Source of the DNA: Prochlorococcus sp. AG-686-J21
GTDB taxonomy: Bacteria > Cyanobacteriota > Cyanobacteriia > PCC-6307 > Cyanobiaceae
NCBI GenBank assembly: GCA_003210285.1
Contig: QCVS01000001.1
Span: 105,521 to 169,520, forward strand
DNA: 64,000 nt
Direction: 5' to 3'
This document shows, in pieces, positions 10,294 through 20,389 of the stretch. Within the stretch, counting starts at the first letter, position 1; every line of letters starts with the position of its first letter. A model generated the notes under the pieces. The model searched no databases and was not told the origin of the DNA. It was given only the letters and a program-made list of their open reading frames with translations. The position numbers were made by a program, and so were the translations under genes.

Positions 10294-11706
10294 GTGTGGA
10301 AAGAAATTAATTTCAAAGAGGATTCTAATGATCTTTTGATTCCGAATATTAACTACCAAATTAATCCAGCAGAAATTGAAAGTATCGAACATAACTCTAT
10401 TGCTGAAGAAATAGGTTTTGAATCAGGTGATTCAATTATTAGTATTAATGGAAAGAAACCTAGAGACTTAATTGATTATCAAATCCTGATTAGTGAAGAA
10501 ATTTTAGATATATCGGTATTGGATAAAAACAAGAAGATTCACAACATTAGTATTGAAAAAGATCAAGATGACAATTTAGGAATTAATTTTAAAGATGCAT
10601 TATTTGACTCAATCAAACAATGTAATAATAAGTGCCCTTTTTGCTTCATAGATCAACAACCAAATGGCAAAAGAAAAAGTCTTTACGTAAAAGATGATGA
10701 CTATAGATTAAGTTTTCTATATGGTTCATATCTAACGCTAACCAATTTAAATAAAGATGACTGGAATAGAATATCTACTCAAAAACTATCACCGCTTTTT
10801 ATTTCAATACATGCCACTGACCCAGAGATCCGAGAACAATTATTAAAAAATAAAAAAGCAAGTCAAATTCTTGATCAAATTGAATGGTTAGAACAAAATT
10901 CAATCCAGATACACGCGCAAATAGTTGTATGTCCCGAAATTAATGATGGTAAAATCTTAGAAAAATCTATTTACGATCTTGCAAAATTTCATAAAAAAAG
11001 TTTTAAAACAGTACTTTCAACAGCCATAGTTCCAGTAGGCCTTACAAAGTTTAGGCCTGAAAACGATGGACTAATAGCGATAAGCAAAGAATATGCAAGA
11101 AAAATTATTCAACAAGTGGAAAAAATTCAAACCTCTCTACAAAAAAGTATTGGAACTCGCTTTTGTTGGCTTGCCGACGAATGGTACTTAATAGCTGGTC
11201 TCAAATTACCAAGCTATAAAACATATGAAAATATGCCCCAAGAATCTAATGGAGTTGGCTCAATACGAAGTTTTCTTAAAACATTGGAAACTAAAACAAA
11301 ATCTCTTCCTAAAAAAATAGATAAACAAAGAAAAGTCAGTTGGATTGTTGGGAAATTAGTTTACGAAGCACTACTTCCAACAGTGGAAAAACTTAATAAA
11401 ATTGATGGCCTAAGAATTAATCTATATGGCTTGCCAAGTGTTTACTGGGGGCAAGATCAAGTTGTAACAGGGCTTTTAACTGGTGAAGATTTAATTACTG
11501 GACTCCAAAATAAGGATCTAGGAGAAAGTATATTTATACCATCAATAATGTTAAAGCTTAATAGTGATTTGTTTTTGGATGACAAAAATATAACTGAAGT
11601 TTCAAATAATCTGAAAACTAATATTCACGTTCTTGATGATACAAATGATATTATTAATAATCTAATCGGTTTATCTAAAACAAAAGAAATACTTAATTAT
11701 GCTTAG
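10294..11706 (+). CDS. TIGR03279/DUF512 family PDZ-radical-SAM-like FeS protein
   Basis: N-terminal PDZ-like domain, then 'IKQCNNKCPFCFIDQQPNGKRKSLYVKDDDYRLSFLYGSYLTLTN'. Confidence 0.88.
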   Translation: MWKEINFKEDSNDLLIPNINYQINPAEIESIEHNSIAEEIGFESGDSIISINGKKPRDLIDYQILISEEILDISVLDKNKKIHNISIEKDQDDNLGINFKDALFDSIKQCNNKCPFCFIDQQPNGKRKSLYVKDDDYRLSFLYGSYLTLTNLNKDDWNRISTQKLSPLFISIHATDPEIREQLLKNKKASQILDQIEWLEQNSIQIHAQIVVCPEINDGKILEKSIYDLAKFHKKSFKTVLSTAIVPVGLTKFRPENDGLIAISKEYARKIIQQVEKIQTSLQKSIGTRFCWLADEWYLIAGLKLPSYKTYENMPQESNGVGSIRSFLKTLETKTKSLPKKIDKQRKVSWIVGKLVYEALLPTVEKLNKIDGLRINLYGLPSVYWGQDQVVTGLLTGEDLITGLQNKDLGESIFIPSIMLKLNSDLFLDDKNITEVSNNLKTNIHVLDDTNDIINNLIGLSKTKEILNYA

Positions 11707-13129
11707 AAAACTTATACATCCAATTTTAGTTTTACCTTTTTGTTTGTATATTAATTCTCAAGAAGCACTATTAAGTAAGGCCAACAATAATATAGAAGAA
11801 ATCCTTCAAGAAAAAGAAAACCAAATATTCCTTAATTATTCAGAAATAGATAATATTACTCTAAATAATAATCAAGAACTTAAAGCATTAGAAAGTTTAG
11901 TCAATTCAACAACGTTTAGTCTTTCGAGCAAAATCGCCAAAAGATATCCTTCATTAGATTTACAAGCCAGTGGATTACCTAAATATGTTTCGGGCAAAAA
12001 TTATCAAAGTAGCTCATCGACTACAAAAACTTCGCAATTCTCAGCAAATCCATCCCTTAATATTAAATTAGACTTAATAGACCCTCTAAGGGGATCTGAA
12101 ATTAAAATAGCTAGAAATAATTACGCAATAGCTAAAAATAATTATGATATTAAAAAGAAAGATCTTATAAAAGAGGCAAAATCTAGATATCACAAACTAC
12201 AAAAGTCTTATCAGGATATTAAAAACAAAACATTATCTCTTGATTTATCAATTACTAGTTTGAAAGATGCTCAGTCAAAATTTGATGCAGGGATAGGAAC
12301 AAAATTTGAGGTTCTTGAAGCTGAAGCACAATTATCTAGAGATAGGCAATCACTTAATGAGAAAAAAATTCAGCATCAGATTAATAAAATTGCACTAAAA
12401 GAAATCTTAAATATAAATGGGGACTTCGAGATTAATCAAAAGCAAAAATTAATAGGTTTCTGGAACCATAAATTAAACAAGAATATTACTGAGGGTTTAG
12501 TAAATAGCCTTTCCCTCAAAAATATTAATCTAAAAAAATCAATCAAAGAAAATCAAGCTAAGAATTATTTGAATGTTTACAAGCCAAATGTTTACATAAG
12601 TAATACGTTTACTAGTTCGTTTTCTAAGGGTGATTCTTTGTCAGTCAAAATAGACCCTGAAAAATCTGGATCTTCATATACAAATACTGTAAGCTTAAAC
12701 TTTGGTTGGAATATTTTTGACGGTGGACAAAATAAAAATTTATATAAATCAAGCAAAGCTGATGCAAAATCGGAAGATTACTCCTATAAAAATCTTGAAA
12801 ATGTTTTAAAGACAAATATTAGTAAAGCCTATTTAAATTTAAAATTAAATGAAGAAAAAATTCTTTCATCTATAAAAGAAATCTCTTCTACAGAAGAATC
12901 CTTAAGATTAGCAAGATTAAGATATGACGTAGGAATATCTACACTAAAAGATGTTCTTGTAAGACAAAAAGAGTTAAGTAATGCTAATTCAAAAAAAATT
13001 GATTCAATTTATAATTACAATTTAAATTTAGATGAATTAGTAAGATTGACTTTTCTTAAAATAAGTAATATTTGTAACCAGACAAATATTCCTATCAAAA
13101 ATGACATTCAATCTATTTGCAATATCTGA
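11699..13129 (+). CDS. TolC family outer membrane efflux protein
   Basis: 476 aa; two OEP-type repeats ('ARLRYDVGISTLKDVLVRQKELSNA', 'SKFDAGIGTKFEVLEAEAQLSRDRQSL'). Confidence 0.85.
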   Translation: MLRKLIHPILVLPFCLYINSQEALLSKANNNIEEILQEKENQIFLNYSEIDNITLNNNQELKALESLVNSTTFSLSSKIAKRYPSLDLQASGLPKYVSGKNYQSSSSTTKTSQFSANPSLNIKLDLIDPLRGSEIKIARNNYAIAKNNYDIKKKDLIKEAKSRYHKLQKSYQDIKNKTLSLDLSITSLKDAQSKFDAGIGTKFEVLEAEAQLSRDRQSLNEKKIQHQINKIALKEILNINGDFEINQKQKLIGFWNHKLNKNITEGLVNSLSLKNINLKKSIKENQAKNYLNVYKPNVYISNTFTSSFSKGDSLSVKIDPEKSGSSYTNTVSLNFGWNIFDGGQNKNLYKSSKADAKSEDYSYKNLENVLKTNISKAYLNLKLNEEKILSSIKEISSTEESLRLARLRYDVGISTLKDVLVRQKELSNANSKKIDSIYNYNLNLDELVRLTFLKISNICNQTNIPIKNDIQSICNI

Positions 13130-13929
13130 ATATGAATAAAAATAATTTAACCAGTCAACAGTTAAAAGATTTAGATTCTTTATTTGAATTGGTTAGTGAT
13201 CGCCAATTGCAGGACTTTGGAAATATCAGTGCTAGTAACAAGTCAGACGGTTCATTAATTACAAGTTGTGATTTATGGAGCGATAAAACAATTGTAAAGG
13301 CTCTATCTATAATTGCTCCACATGAAGGCGTTCTTAGTGAAGAGGGAGGAAAGATAGTTCCTAATACAAATGCTTATTGGATAGTAGATCCTCTTGATGG
13401 GACTACAAATTTTGCTGCAGGAATTCCATATTGGTCTATTTCAGTAGCAAGATTTGTAGATGGAGCCCCTCAATCTTCCTTTTTAATCATTCCTACATTG
13501 AAGAAAAAATTTGTAGCAATCAAAGGTGAAGGTGTTTGGCTTAATAAAAAGAAAATTGAAATTAATAATAATCAAAAAAGTGAATGCGTATCCTTATGCA
13601 GTAGATCTATTAAAATTTTACAAAAAAATCCTAGTTCTATATTTCCTGGAAAAATAAGACTTCTTGGTGTATCTAGTTTAAATTTAACAAGCGTTGCAAT
13701 GGGACAAACTTTTGGAGCTATAGAATCAACTCCTAAAATATGGGACATTGCGGCAGCATGGCTATTACTTGAGGAGCTAAATTGTTCAATTGAATGGTTA
13801 GAACTGAACCCAATGCAATTAACTGCGGAACAAGATTTACAAGATACTAATTTTCCCTTAATTGCTTCTAGGACAAACGAAAAAATGAAAGTCTTAAGAC
13901 CATGGGGTAATTTATTATTGGAAAAATAG
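13117..13929 (+). CDS. Inositol monophosphatase family protein
   Basis: 'LSEEGG', 'WIVDPLDGTTNFAAGIPYWSISVA', 'KIWDIAAAWLLLEE'. Confidence 0.9.
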   Translation: MQYLNMNKNNLTSQQLKDLDSLFELVSDRQLQDFGNISASNKSDGSLITSCDLWSDKTIVKALSIIAPHEGVLSEEGGKIVPNTNAYWIVDPLDGTTNFAAGIPYWSISVARFVDGAPQSSFLIIPTLKKKFVAIKGEGVWLNKKKIEINNNQKSECVSLCSRSIKILQKNPSSIFPGKIRLLGVSSLNLTSVAMGQTFGAIESTPKIWDIAAAWLLLEELNCSIEWLELNPMQLTAEQDLQDTNFPLIASRTNEKMKVLRPWGNLLLEK

Positions 13930-14002
13930 TTACATCATAAAAATATAAAAGACTTGAAAAATATCACTATTAGATACAATAAATAAGATTTGGGATAAGT
14001 AT

Positions 14003-14929
14003 TTGAAGAGAATTAATATGCAGCGCAGTACAACATGGATTATTAAAAGTTTATGGGGAGCTTGTGAAAGATGGAGTAAATCAGACTGTATTGATTTAAG
14101 CGCTGCTTTTGCCTATTACACTCTTCAATCATTCTTCCCAATACTACTTATTTCTCTTTCAATAGCTTCCTGGTTTCTAGGAAAGCAAGAAGGTTTAGAT
14201 CAACAAATAATATCTATTGCTGCTCAAATTTTACCTCCATCGGTTGTTGAATTAGTTGAAACAACATTATTCAAATTAATTGACCAAGGCTTTGGCGCTG
14301 GTATTTTAGGAGCTATGTTTTTACTATTTACTGCTGGCAACGCTTACTTATCACTTCAAAGAGGCTCAGATAGGTTATGGGAAGACGAGCTCCCTTCGAG
14401 AAGAATTAACTCTGACTGGCAAGAGCAAGCATCAAGATTTCTTAGGAACAGAATTGAAGCTTTCTTAATAGTATTTTTTATAGGTTTTTTAATGGTATTA
14501 GATCAAATCAGTGCAAATCTAAGAATGATTCCAACTACTGTTTTAGAAAATATAACAAATTCTAGTAATTATTTTTCTGAATTTATTATAAAATTACCAC
14601 TCTTACAAGTTGGTCAATTTGCTTTACCACTGGTGGGGTTTTCATTAATGGCTTTATTACTTCAAGCACTATTGCCCAGTAGAAAAGTTCCTTTAAGACC
14701 ACTAATACCTGGTTCAATTTTGATTGGAATTGGATTAACTACTCTTAATTTAGCAGTAAGTAAAAGTATTCTTTCTCTTGGGGCAAGATTTCAAGCATAT
14801 GGTTTTATTGGAGGTTTTTTAGTACTAACTTTATGGGTTTGGCTATTAGGCGTTATTTTATATTTTGGACAATGTTGGAGTGTTGTTATAGCTAGTATGT
14901 CTTTAACAAGCAAGAGAAGAAAAAATTAA
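14003..14929 (+). CDS. YihY/BrkB family inner membrane protein
   Basis: 'LSAAFAYYTLQSFFPILLISLSIA...', 'GFIGGFLVLTLWVWLLGVILYFG'. TTG start. Confidence 0.85.
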   Translation: MKRINMQRSTTWIIKSLWGACERWSKSDCIDLSAAFAYYTLQSFFPILLISLSIASWFLGKQEGLDQQIISIAAQILPPSVVELVETTLFKLIDQGFGAGILGAMFLLFTAGNAYLSLQRGSDRLWEDELPSRRINSDWQEQASRFLRNRIEAFLIVFFIGFLMVLDQISANLRMIPTTVLENITNSSNYFSEFIIKLPLLQVGQFALPLVGFSLMALLLQALLPSRKVPLRPLIPGSILIGIGLTTLNLAVSKSILSLGARFQAYGFIGGFLVLTLWVWLLGVILYFGQCWSVVIASMSLTSKRRKN

Positions 14930-14961
14930 TTCTAAAAGAATGACATGTTTCCTTTTCTAAA

Positions 14962-15288
14962 ATGAATAAAAGTTTAGTTACCTATTCTTTAATCTTTTTA
15001 ATGTTAATTACACTTTTTGGATTTAACTTTTTTTTAAGTCTTATCGGAAATCTTTTATTAATTGTATTTTTAGTTCCTCTTTTAATATTTTTGATTTTAT
15101 TGATAAGTTTTAATTCCTTAAAGTCAAAAGTAAAATCTTGTAATCAATGTGGAACTATAGCCTTAGGAATTAATAATACCTGCATAAATTGTGGTGCAGA
15201 TTTAGATGATATAAATCCTAAGAGCGATGATAGTTTAAAAAAACCAAGTGAAACTACAATTGAAGTAAAAGCAGAAGAAATCAAATGA
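14962..15288 (+). CDS. Small membrane protein with C-terminal zinc ribbon
   Basis: Two TM-like segments, then 'CNQCGTIALGINNTCINCGADL'. Confidence 0.6.
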   Translation: MNKSLVTYSLIFLMLITLFGFNFFLSLIGNLLLIVFLVPLLIFLILLISFNSLKSKVKSCNQCGTIALGINNTCINCGADLDDINPKSDDSLKKPSETTIEVKAEEIK

Positions 15289-15316
15289 TGATAATTAGAT
15301 AATTCTTATGAAAGTT

Positions 15317-15463
15317 TTAACCAATCCCAATTTGTCTTAAAATACTTTGTCCAGTAATCAATTCTGTACCTAAACCTATCAATATTCCCATCATTGCCAT
15401 TCTTCCATTCCAAGTTTCGGCAAAGTTGACAAAACCAAATCTTTGTTGATTATCTTCATTCAT
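15317..15463 (-). CDS. High light inducible (Hli/Scp) protein
   Basis: Hand translation: MNEDNQQRFGFVNFAETWNGRMAMMGILIGLGTELITGQSILRQIGIG*; chlorophyll-binding 'AETWNGRMAMMG' motif. Absent from the ORF track. Confidence 0.88.
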   Translation of the reverse strand: MNEDNQQRFGFVNFAETWNGRMAMMGILIGLGTELITGQSILRQIGIG

Positions 15464-15531
15464 AATAGATTAATAACTATTTTAAATATATTAGCGTTTG
15501 AAGGTTGAATTTATGGAAAATAATTAATGAT

Positions 15532-15915
15532 TTATCTAACATGTTTTAATCCATCAACCGGCTTGTATTCGTCTCCAGTTAATTCTTCATATATTATCGC
15601 AGGCAATCCTGTCTCAAACATAGTTTGAAGTGCTTCTTTAAGCATTGGGTTCCATCCTCCAGTACTAACTTTTCCATGTCTTACAGTCCAATCCCACGTA
15701 CCTTGTAGATCTCTTGGCATTCTGCCTTCTCTATCTCTTCTGGCAACTAAATCAAGAGATTCAACTATGCCTACTATTACTGGATTTTTTCCATAAGAAG
15801 GCGTTAGACTTAATTCAAGTCTAACAGGGTCTTCTTTAACCATTTTAAGACGAAATCTAGGCGGTAATTTCAGAGTTCTAATTACTCCTGAGACAATTTT
15901 TGTTCTTAATTCCAA
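15532..15915 (-). CDS. Conserved cyanobacterial hypothetical protein
   Basis: 127-aa complete ORF with non-biased composition and normal coding context. Confidence 0.6.
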   Translation of the reverse strand: MELRTKIVSGVIRTLKLPPRFRLKMVKEDPVRLELSLTPSYGKNPVIVGIVESLDLVARRDREGRMPRDLQGTWDWTVRHGKVSTGGWNPMLKEALQTMFETGLPAIIYEELTGDEYKPVDGLKHVR

Positions 15916-15946
15916 TTTTTTGACCTTATAAATTTATCAAATGAAT

Positions 15947-16210
15947 TTAATCAGTTGTAGTTCCTTTTTCTTCAAGAGTTGAATCTGTATCATTAGAAAA
16001 CCTAACTGTAAGTAATTCTTCTTGGGTTATATTTCCAGACTTATCAAGAAGTTCAGGATGAATAGTATATTTTTTTTGTCGGATATTTGTATTGAAAGGT
16101 CTATTTGGTTGTTTATCAAGTGTCCCCCAACCATTTGACATTACTTTAAAAGCCTTCCACACTAAGTAAGTTAGGGTAGCTGAATAAATAATTGGGAATA
16201 GGAAAGACAT
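15947..16210 (-). CDS. DUF2973-like small membrane protein
   Basis: 87 aa; N-terminal TM followed by 'TNIRQKKYTIHPELLDKSGNITQEELLTVRFS'. Confidence 0.6.
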   Translation of the reverse strand: MSFLFPIIYSATLTYLVWKAFKVMSNGWGTLDKQPNRPFNTNIRQKKYTIHPELLDKSGNITQEELLTVRFSNDTDSTLEEKGTTTD

Positions 16211-16346
16211 TAATTTATTGATCTATAATTACTTAAATTCTATAATAGCTCGAAAAAAATAAATTTAGTTATTTCATAGAAACAAATCCCCCTATTTACC
16301 AAATAACTTCAGCGATTTATATAATAACCAATAACACATCCAATAA

Positions 16347-17507
16347 ATGAATGTTCGAATGTTTTTAAAAGTAATAATTCAAACAAAATTTTTAAAATTT
16401 TCTTTTAAAAAATTTTTTATCTTATCTTATATTTCACTAGGCCTAATTAATAAATCAAACGTAATATCTCAGCCGATAATAAATCAAAATCTTAATGAAG
16501 AATCTAAAATTTCAAATATATCTTTTATAACAAAAGCAGTTAAAAAAACAGGGGCTTCAGTAGTTACTATTGACACTCAACGATTTGTTAAAAATAAACA
16601 ATTTTCTAGAGATTCAAGAATTTTCTTAGATCCATATTTTGAAAGATTCTTTGGCTTACAATTACCTCCCGAAAATCTCTCACAGATAGAACAAAGTCAG
16701 GGAAGTGGCTTTATATTTGGTGATGGTCTCGTAATGACTAATGCTCATGTTGTTAATGGTTCTGAAAAGTTAATAGTGGGCTTATCTAATGGAGCTAAAT
16801 ACAAAGGGAAGTTAATAGGACAAGATTTACTAACTGACCTAGCTGTTATAAAGCTTGAAGGTAAAGGACCTTGGCCAAAAGCAATATTAGGTGACTCGAA
16901 AAAGATAGAAGTTGGAGATTGGGCAATAGCTGTTGGAAATCCTTATGGCTTAGAAAATACGGTTACTCTAGGAATAATTAGTAACTTAAATAGAAATGTC
17001 TCACAGTTAGGAATATATGATAAAAAGTTTGAGTTAATTCAAACAGACGCTGCAATAAACCCTGGCAATTCTGGGGGGCCATTACTAAATAGTAAGGGAG
17101 AAGTAATTGGTATTAATACTCTTATAAGATCAGGTCCTGGGGCAGGCTTAAGCTTTGCAATCCCAATAAATAAAGCTAAAAATATCGCTTCGCAACTAAT
17201 AGAGAATGGGAAAGTAATACATCCTATGATTGGAATCAACCTAATAGACGAAAACTACTTTGAGAGGAATAAAAGTATTGTAAAAGTAGGATACGTTATC
17301 CCAAATAGCCCTGCCTCAAAAAGCGGAATCATGATTAATGACATAATCCTAAAAGTGGGTAAAATCAACATTAATAATTCTTCAGATGTAATCAATGCAA
17401 TAAGTAAAAACGGAATTAATAAATTTATAAACCTGACGTTAAAAAGAAAAAATAAAATTATTAAATTAAATGTTAAACCGACTGATATTACTAATTTATC
17501 AAAATAA
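16347..17507 (+). CDS. HtrA/Deg trypsin-like serine protease with PDZ domain
   Basis: Catalytic H 'TNAHVVNG', D 'TDLAVIKL', S 'NPGNSGGPLL'; one PDZ domain. Confidence 0.92.
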   Translation: MNVRMFLKVIIQTKFLKFSFKKFFILSYISLGLINKSNVISQPIINQNLNEESKISNISFITKAVKKTGASVVTIDTQRFVKNKQFSRDSRIFLDPYFERFFGLQLPPENLSQIEQSQGSGFIFGDGLVMTNAHVVNGSEKLIVGLSNGAKYKGKLIGQDLLTDLAVIKLEGKGPWPKAILGDSKKIEVGDWAIAVGNPYGLENTVTLGIISNLNRNVSQLGIYDKKFELIQTDAAINPGNSGGPLLNSKGEVIGINTLIRSGPGAGLSFAIPINKAKNIASQLIENGKVIHPMIGINLIDENYFERNKSIVKVGYVIPNSPASKSGIMINDIILKVGKININNSSDVINAISKNGINKFINLTLKRKNKIIKLNVKPTDITNLSK

Positions 17508-17514
17508 TATATTT

Positions 17515-17658
17515 TTAACTTTCATCATCTCTAAGTATTTCTACACATTGAGAGATACAAATACCATCATAAATACCACAACTAGAAATACACTCAAAAT
17601 AACTTTCTACTGGATCAGAAGTAACATAATTACTTTCTTTTAAATCATACTTTTTCAT
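17515..17658 (-). CDS. 47-aa twin-CX3C cysteine peptide
   Basis: Hand translation: MKKYDLKESNYVTSDPVESYFECISSCGIYDGICISQCVEILRDDES*; CX3C-X6-CX3C. Absent from the ORF track. Confidence 0.6.
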   Translation of the reverse strand: MKKYDLKESNYVTSDPVESYFECISSCGIYDGICISQCVEILRDDES

Positions 17659-17824
17659 AAGTTTTTTAAATAGAACAAATACGTAATTATTACATTAATC
17701 AAAGTCATTAAGTCTGTAAAGATAAATAAGTGATCTTGCCTAGAGGATTGTAAAGTTTTCTAAAAACTATTTTTCAAAACCTAAAAAAATAAGAATAAAA
17801 TATTTAATCGATAAGTATAAATAA

Positions 17825-19447
17825 TTATTTTATACTCCTTTTCTTCTCTAAAAAATATTCATAATTACCATTAAAAGATAATAATTTAGATTCTTTAATT
17901 TCAATAATTCTATTAGCAATTTTAGAAATAAAATATCTATCATGCGAAATAATAAATACTGTGCCCTGATAATTATTTATTGCAAGTTCTAGATTCTCTT
18001 TCGATTGTAAATCTAAATGGTTTGTAGGTTCATCAAGAAGTAAAAAATTGCTTGGATTCATTATCATCAAAGCCAATGCTAGTCTAGCTTTTTCGCCACC
18101 ACTAAGTTGTTGAACATATTTAAATACAGAATCATTATGAAAGCCAAAACTTCCTAAGAATGTCCTTACTTTTTGTTGAGACCAATCTGATGCTTTTGAA
18201 TATATTAAATCAATAACCTGTTTTTCAACAGCAAGGGCTGCTGCCTGATTTTGCTCATAATAACTTGTAATTATATTATGTTTACCTAAATTAACTTCTC
18301 CTATTTCAGGTTCTATTTTTTTCATAATCAACTTCAACAAAGTAGATTTACCACATCCATTAGGACCTAAAATTGCTATTTTTTCTCCCGCAGAAACCTT
18401 TAAATTTATATCAAACAATAGTATTTTTTCTTCAAAGCTATGAGATAAATTCTTAATTTGAAGAACTGTCTTACCTGAACGAGGACACTCAGGAAAATTA
18501 AAAGAAGGACTTTTTAGTCTTGAAATAGGTGCATCAACTTTTACAATCTTTTTTAATTGCTTCTCCCTACTTTTAGCCTGAGTACTCCTTGTTGCACTAG
18601 CTCGAAATCTTTCAATATACTTTCTTTGTGTTTCGATCTCTTTTTGCTGCAACTCAAAAGCTTTAATTTGAGATGCTTCATTTAAAGACTTTTGTTCAAT
18701 AAAAAAAGAATAATTCCCATTAAATGTTTCAGAAATTCCTCTCTCTATAAAAATAATCTTTTTGCATAATTTATCTAAGAAATATCGATCATGACTAATT
18801 AATATGATTGCTATTTTTAAAGAAATTAAATATTCCTCTAGCCAAAAAATTGTTTCCAAATCTAAATGATTAGTTGGCTCATCGAGTAGAAGCAAATCAG
18901 GTTTTTGCAAAATAATTTTTCCAAGAGCTACTTTCATTTGCCAACCACCTGAAAAATTACCTACTAATTTGTCTGCATCTTCCTGAGAAAACCCGAGTTT
19001 TGGCAGTATCTTCTCTACTTCTGCCTGCATTTGATAGCCACCTAAAACTTCAAACTTTTCTTGGAATTTGGCTAGTTGATTTACCAGATAGTCAAGTTTT
19101 TCAGAGTCTTTATTAGCTTCTAAAAATTTCATTTCATTTTCAATCTCTAGAAGTTTATTTGAAACTACTTGAATATCTTTAAAAGAACCTTCCAATTCTT
19201 CTCTGACTGTTCGATTTAAATTACAATCCAATTCCTGTTTTAAATGAGAAATTTTAGGATTTCCTTCTTTAAGAACAAGTCCACTTGTTTGATCCTCCTC
19301 TCCAATCAAGATTTTAAACTGAGTTGATTTACCTGCTCCATTAGAACCAACTAAGCCTATCTTTTCTCCCTTCTTAATTTCCCAATTAATATTTTTTAGA
19401 ACAACATCAGTAGAATAAATTTTGCTTACATTATCAAATCTAATCAC
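17825..19447 (-). CDS. ABC-F family ATP-binding protein
   Basis: Two ABC domains (GSNGAGKST, GPNGCGKST; SGGWQMKVAL, LSGGEKARLALAL) with ABC-F linker. Confidence 0.92.
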   Translation of the reverse strand: MIRFDNVSKIYSTDVVLKNINWEIKKGEKIGLVGSNGAGKSTQFKILIGEEDQTSGLVLKEGNPKISHLKQELDCNLNRTVREELEGSFKDIQVVSNKLLEIENEMKFLEANKDSEKLDYLVNQLAKFQEKFEVLGGYQMQAEVEKILPKLGFSQEDADKLVGNFSGGWQMKVALGKIILQKPDLLLLDEPTNHLDLETIFWLEEYLISLKIAIILISHDRYFLDKLCKKIIFIERGISETFNGNYSFFIEQKSLNEASQIKAFELQQKEIETQRKYIERFRASATRSTQAKSREKQLKKIVKVDAPISRLKSPSFNFPECPRSGKTVLQIKNLSHSFEEKILLFDINLKVSAGEKIAILGPNGCGKSTLLKLIMKKIEPEIGEVNLGKHNIITSYYEQNQAAALAVEKQVIDLIYSKASDWSQQKVRTFLGSFGFHNDSVFKYVQQLSGGEKARLALALMIMNPSNFLLLDEPTNHLDLQSKENLELAINNYQGTVFIISHDRYFISKIANRIIEIKESKLLSFNGNYEYFLEKKRSIK

Positions 19448-19518
19448 TTTAAAAAAATTGAATTTACAAACTTAGAGACTTTTTACCAAAAAAAATATTT
19501 GTGGAATAAAATTGTGAT

Positions 19519-19701
19519 ATGAAAAGAATAGAACAAATCGTAGTAATTTTCATAGCTGCAGCATTAGCAATTCCAAGTTATTGGTTTTTTTGGACATTGG
19601 CTGGTGGTGGTGGTTACAACAGAAGAATAACACCTGCAACGAGAGAAGGAGCTACTCAAAACCCTTTACTAAAGACCACCTCGAGCCTTAATCAACCATA
19701 A
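19519..19701 (+). CDS. Small single-TM protein (60 aa)
   Basis: 'MKRIEQIVVIFIAAALAIPSYWFFWTLAGGGGYNRR...'. Confidence 0.5.
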   Translation: MKRIEQIVVIFIAAALAIPSYWFFWTLAGGGGYNRRITPATREGATQNPLLKTTSSLNQP

Positions 19702-19899
19702 CTTAGTTGCTTCATCATCCACAGTCGACAAATACTCTATCACCTCTTCTTTAGTAACCTGGATATCTACTTCTCTTCCAATCTCGCAAATTTTTTCAAG
19801 AGCTGATTTTGGATTATTAAGAGCCATCAAAAATAAACTTTGTTTTTTTCTTGAATCTTCGGCTATGAAATTGTAGAGTCTCTCAACATTACTAGTCAT
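19669..19899 (-). CDS. Nif11-like small protein ending in GGL
   Basis: 76 aa; 'NFIAEDSRKKQSLFLMALNNPKSALEKICEIGREVDIQVTKEEVIEYL...' follows Nif11 leader spacing. Confidence 0.5.
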   Translation of the reverse strand: MTSNVERLYNFIAEDSRKKQSLFLMALNNPKSALEKICEIGREVDIQVTKEEVIEYLSTVDDEATKLWLIKARGGL

Positions 19900-19934
19900 C
19901 AGTTTCGTTTAATTCATATCAATAGACTATTCCC

Positions 19935-20273
19935 TTAAGCTACATTTTGTTCATTATATTTATTTATAGATAAATCATGATCAGTATCTTTTATTTCTTT
20001 GGCTGAGGCATCTTCCATACTTCTTGCATCAAGACATAGAACTTTCCTAAGCTTTGCAAAATTAGCCGCATGAGATATTCTTCCATCTTTCTGAGCATAA
20101 TATTCAGAACGCTGAAGAATCTGATGCAGATGTGTCAATAAATATGGACTGATCACTGCAGATACTAATACATCACTATTCTCATTACATGAAGACTCAG
20201 ACTGCATTAATTTTTTTTTCTTTTTATCAATTATTGATCTTTGAGAAGAATCAAGTTTTCTTGAAGTTTTCAT
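19935..20273 (-). CDS. Conserved hypothetical protein
   Basis: 112-aa complete ORF, divergent from the RHH gene. Confidence 0.55.
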   Translation of the reverse strand: MKTSRKLDSSQRSIIDKKKKKLMQSESSCNENSDVLVSAVISPYLLTHLHQILQRSEYYAQKDGRISHAANFAKLRKVLCLDARSMEDASAKEIKDTDHDLSINKYNEQNVA

Positions 20274-20389
20274 AATTTACACAATGAACTAATTAATCAA
20301 AGGCTTATATCCTTACTATTAATATACACAAAGATACTACCCTTGACTAACTGTGTATACTTAAAAGTAACAGTTATTCAGTTTGACTA

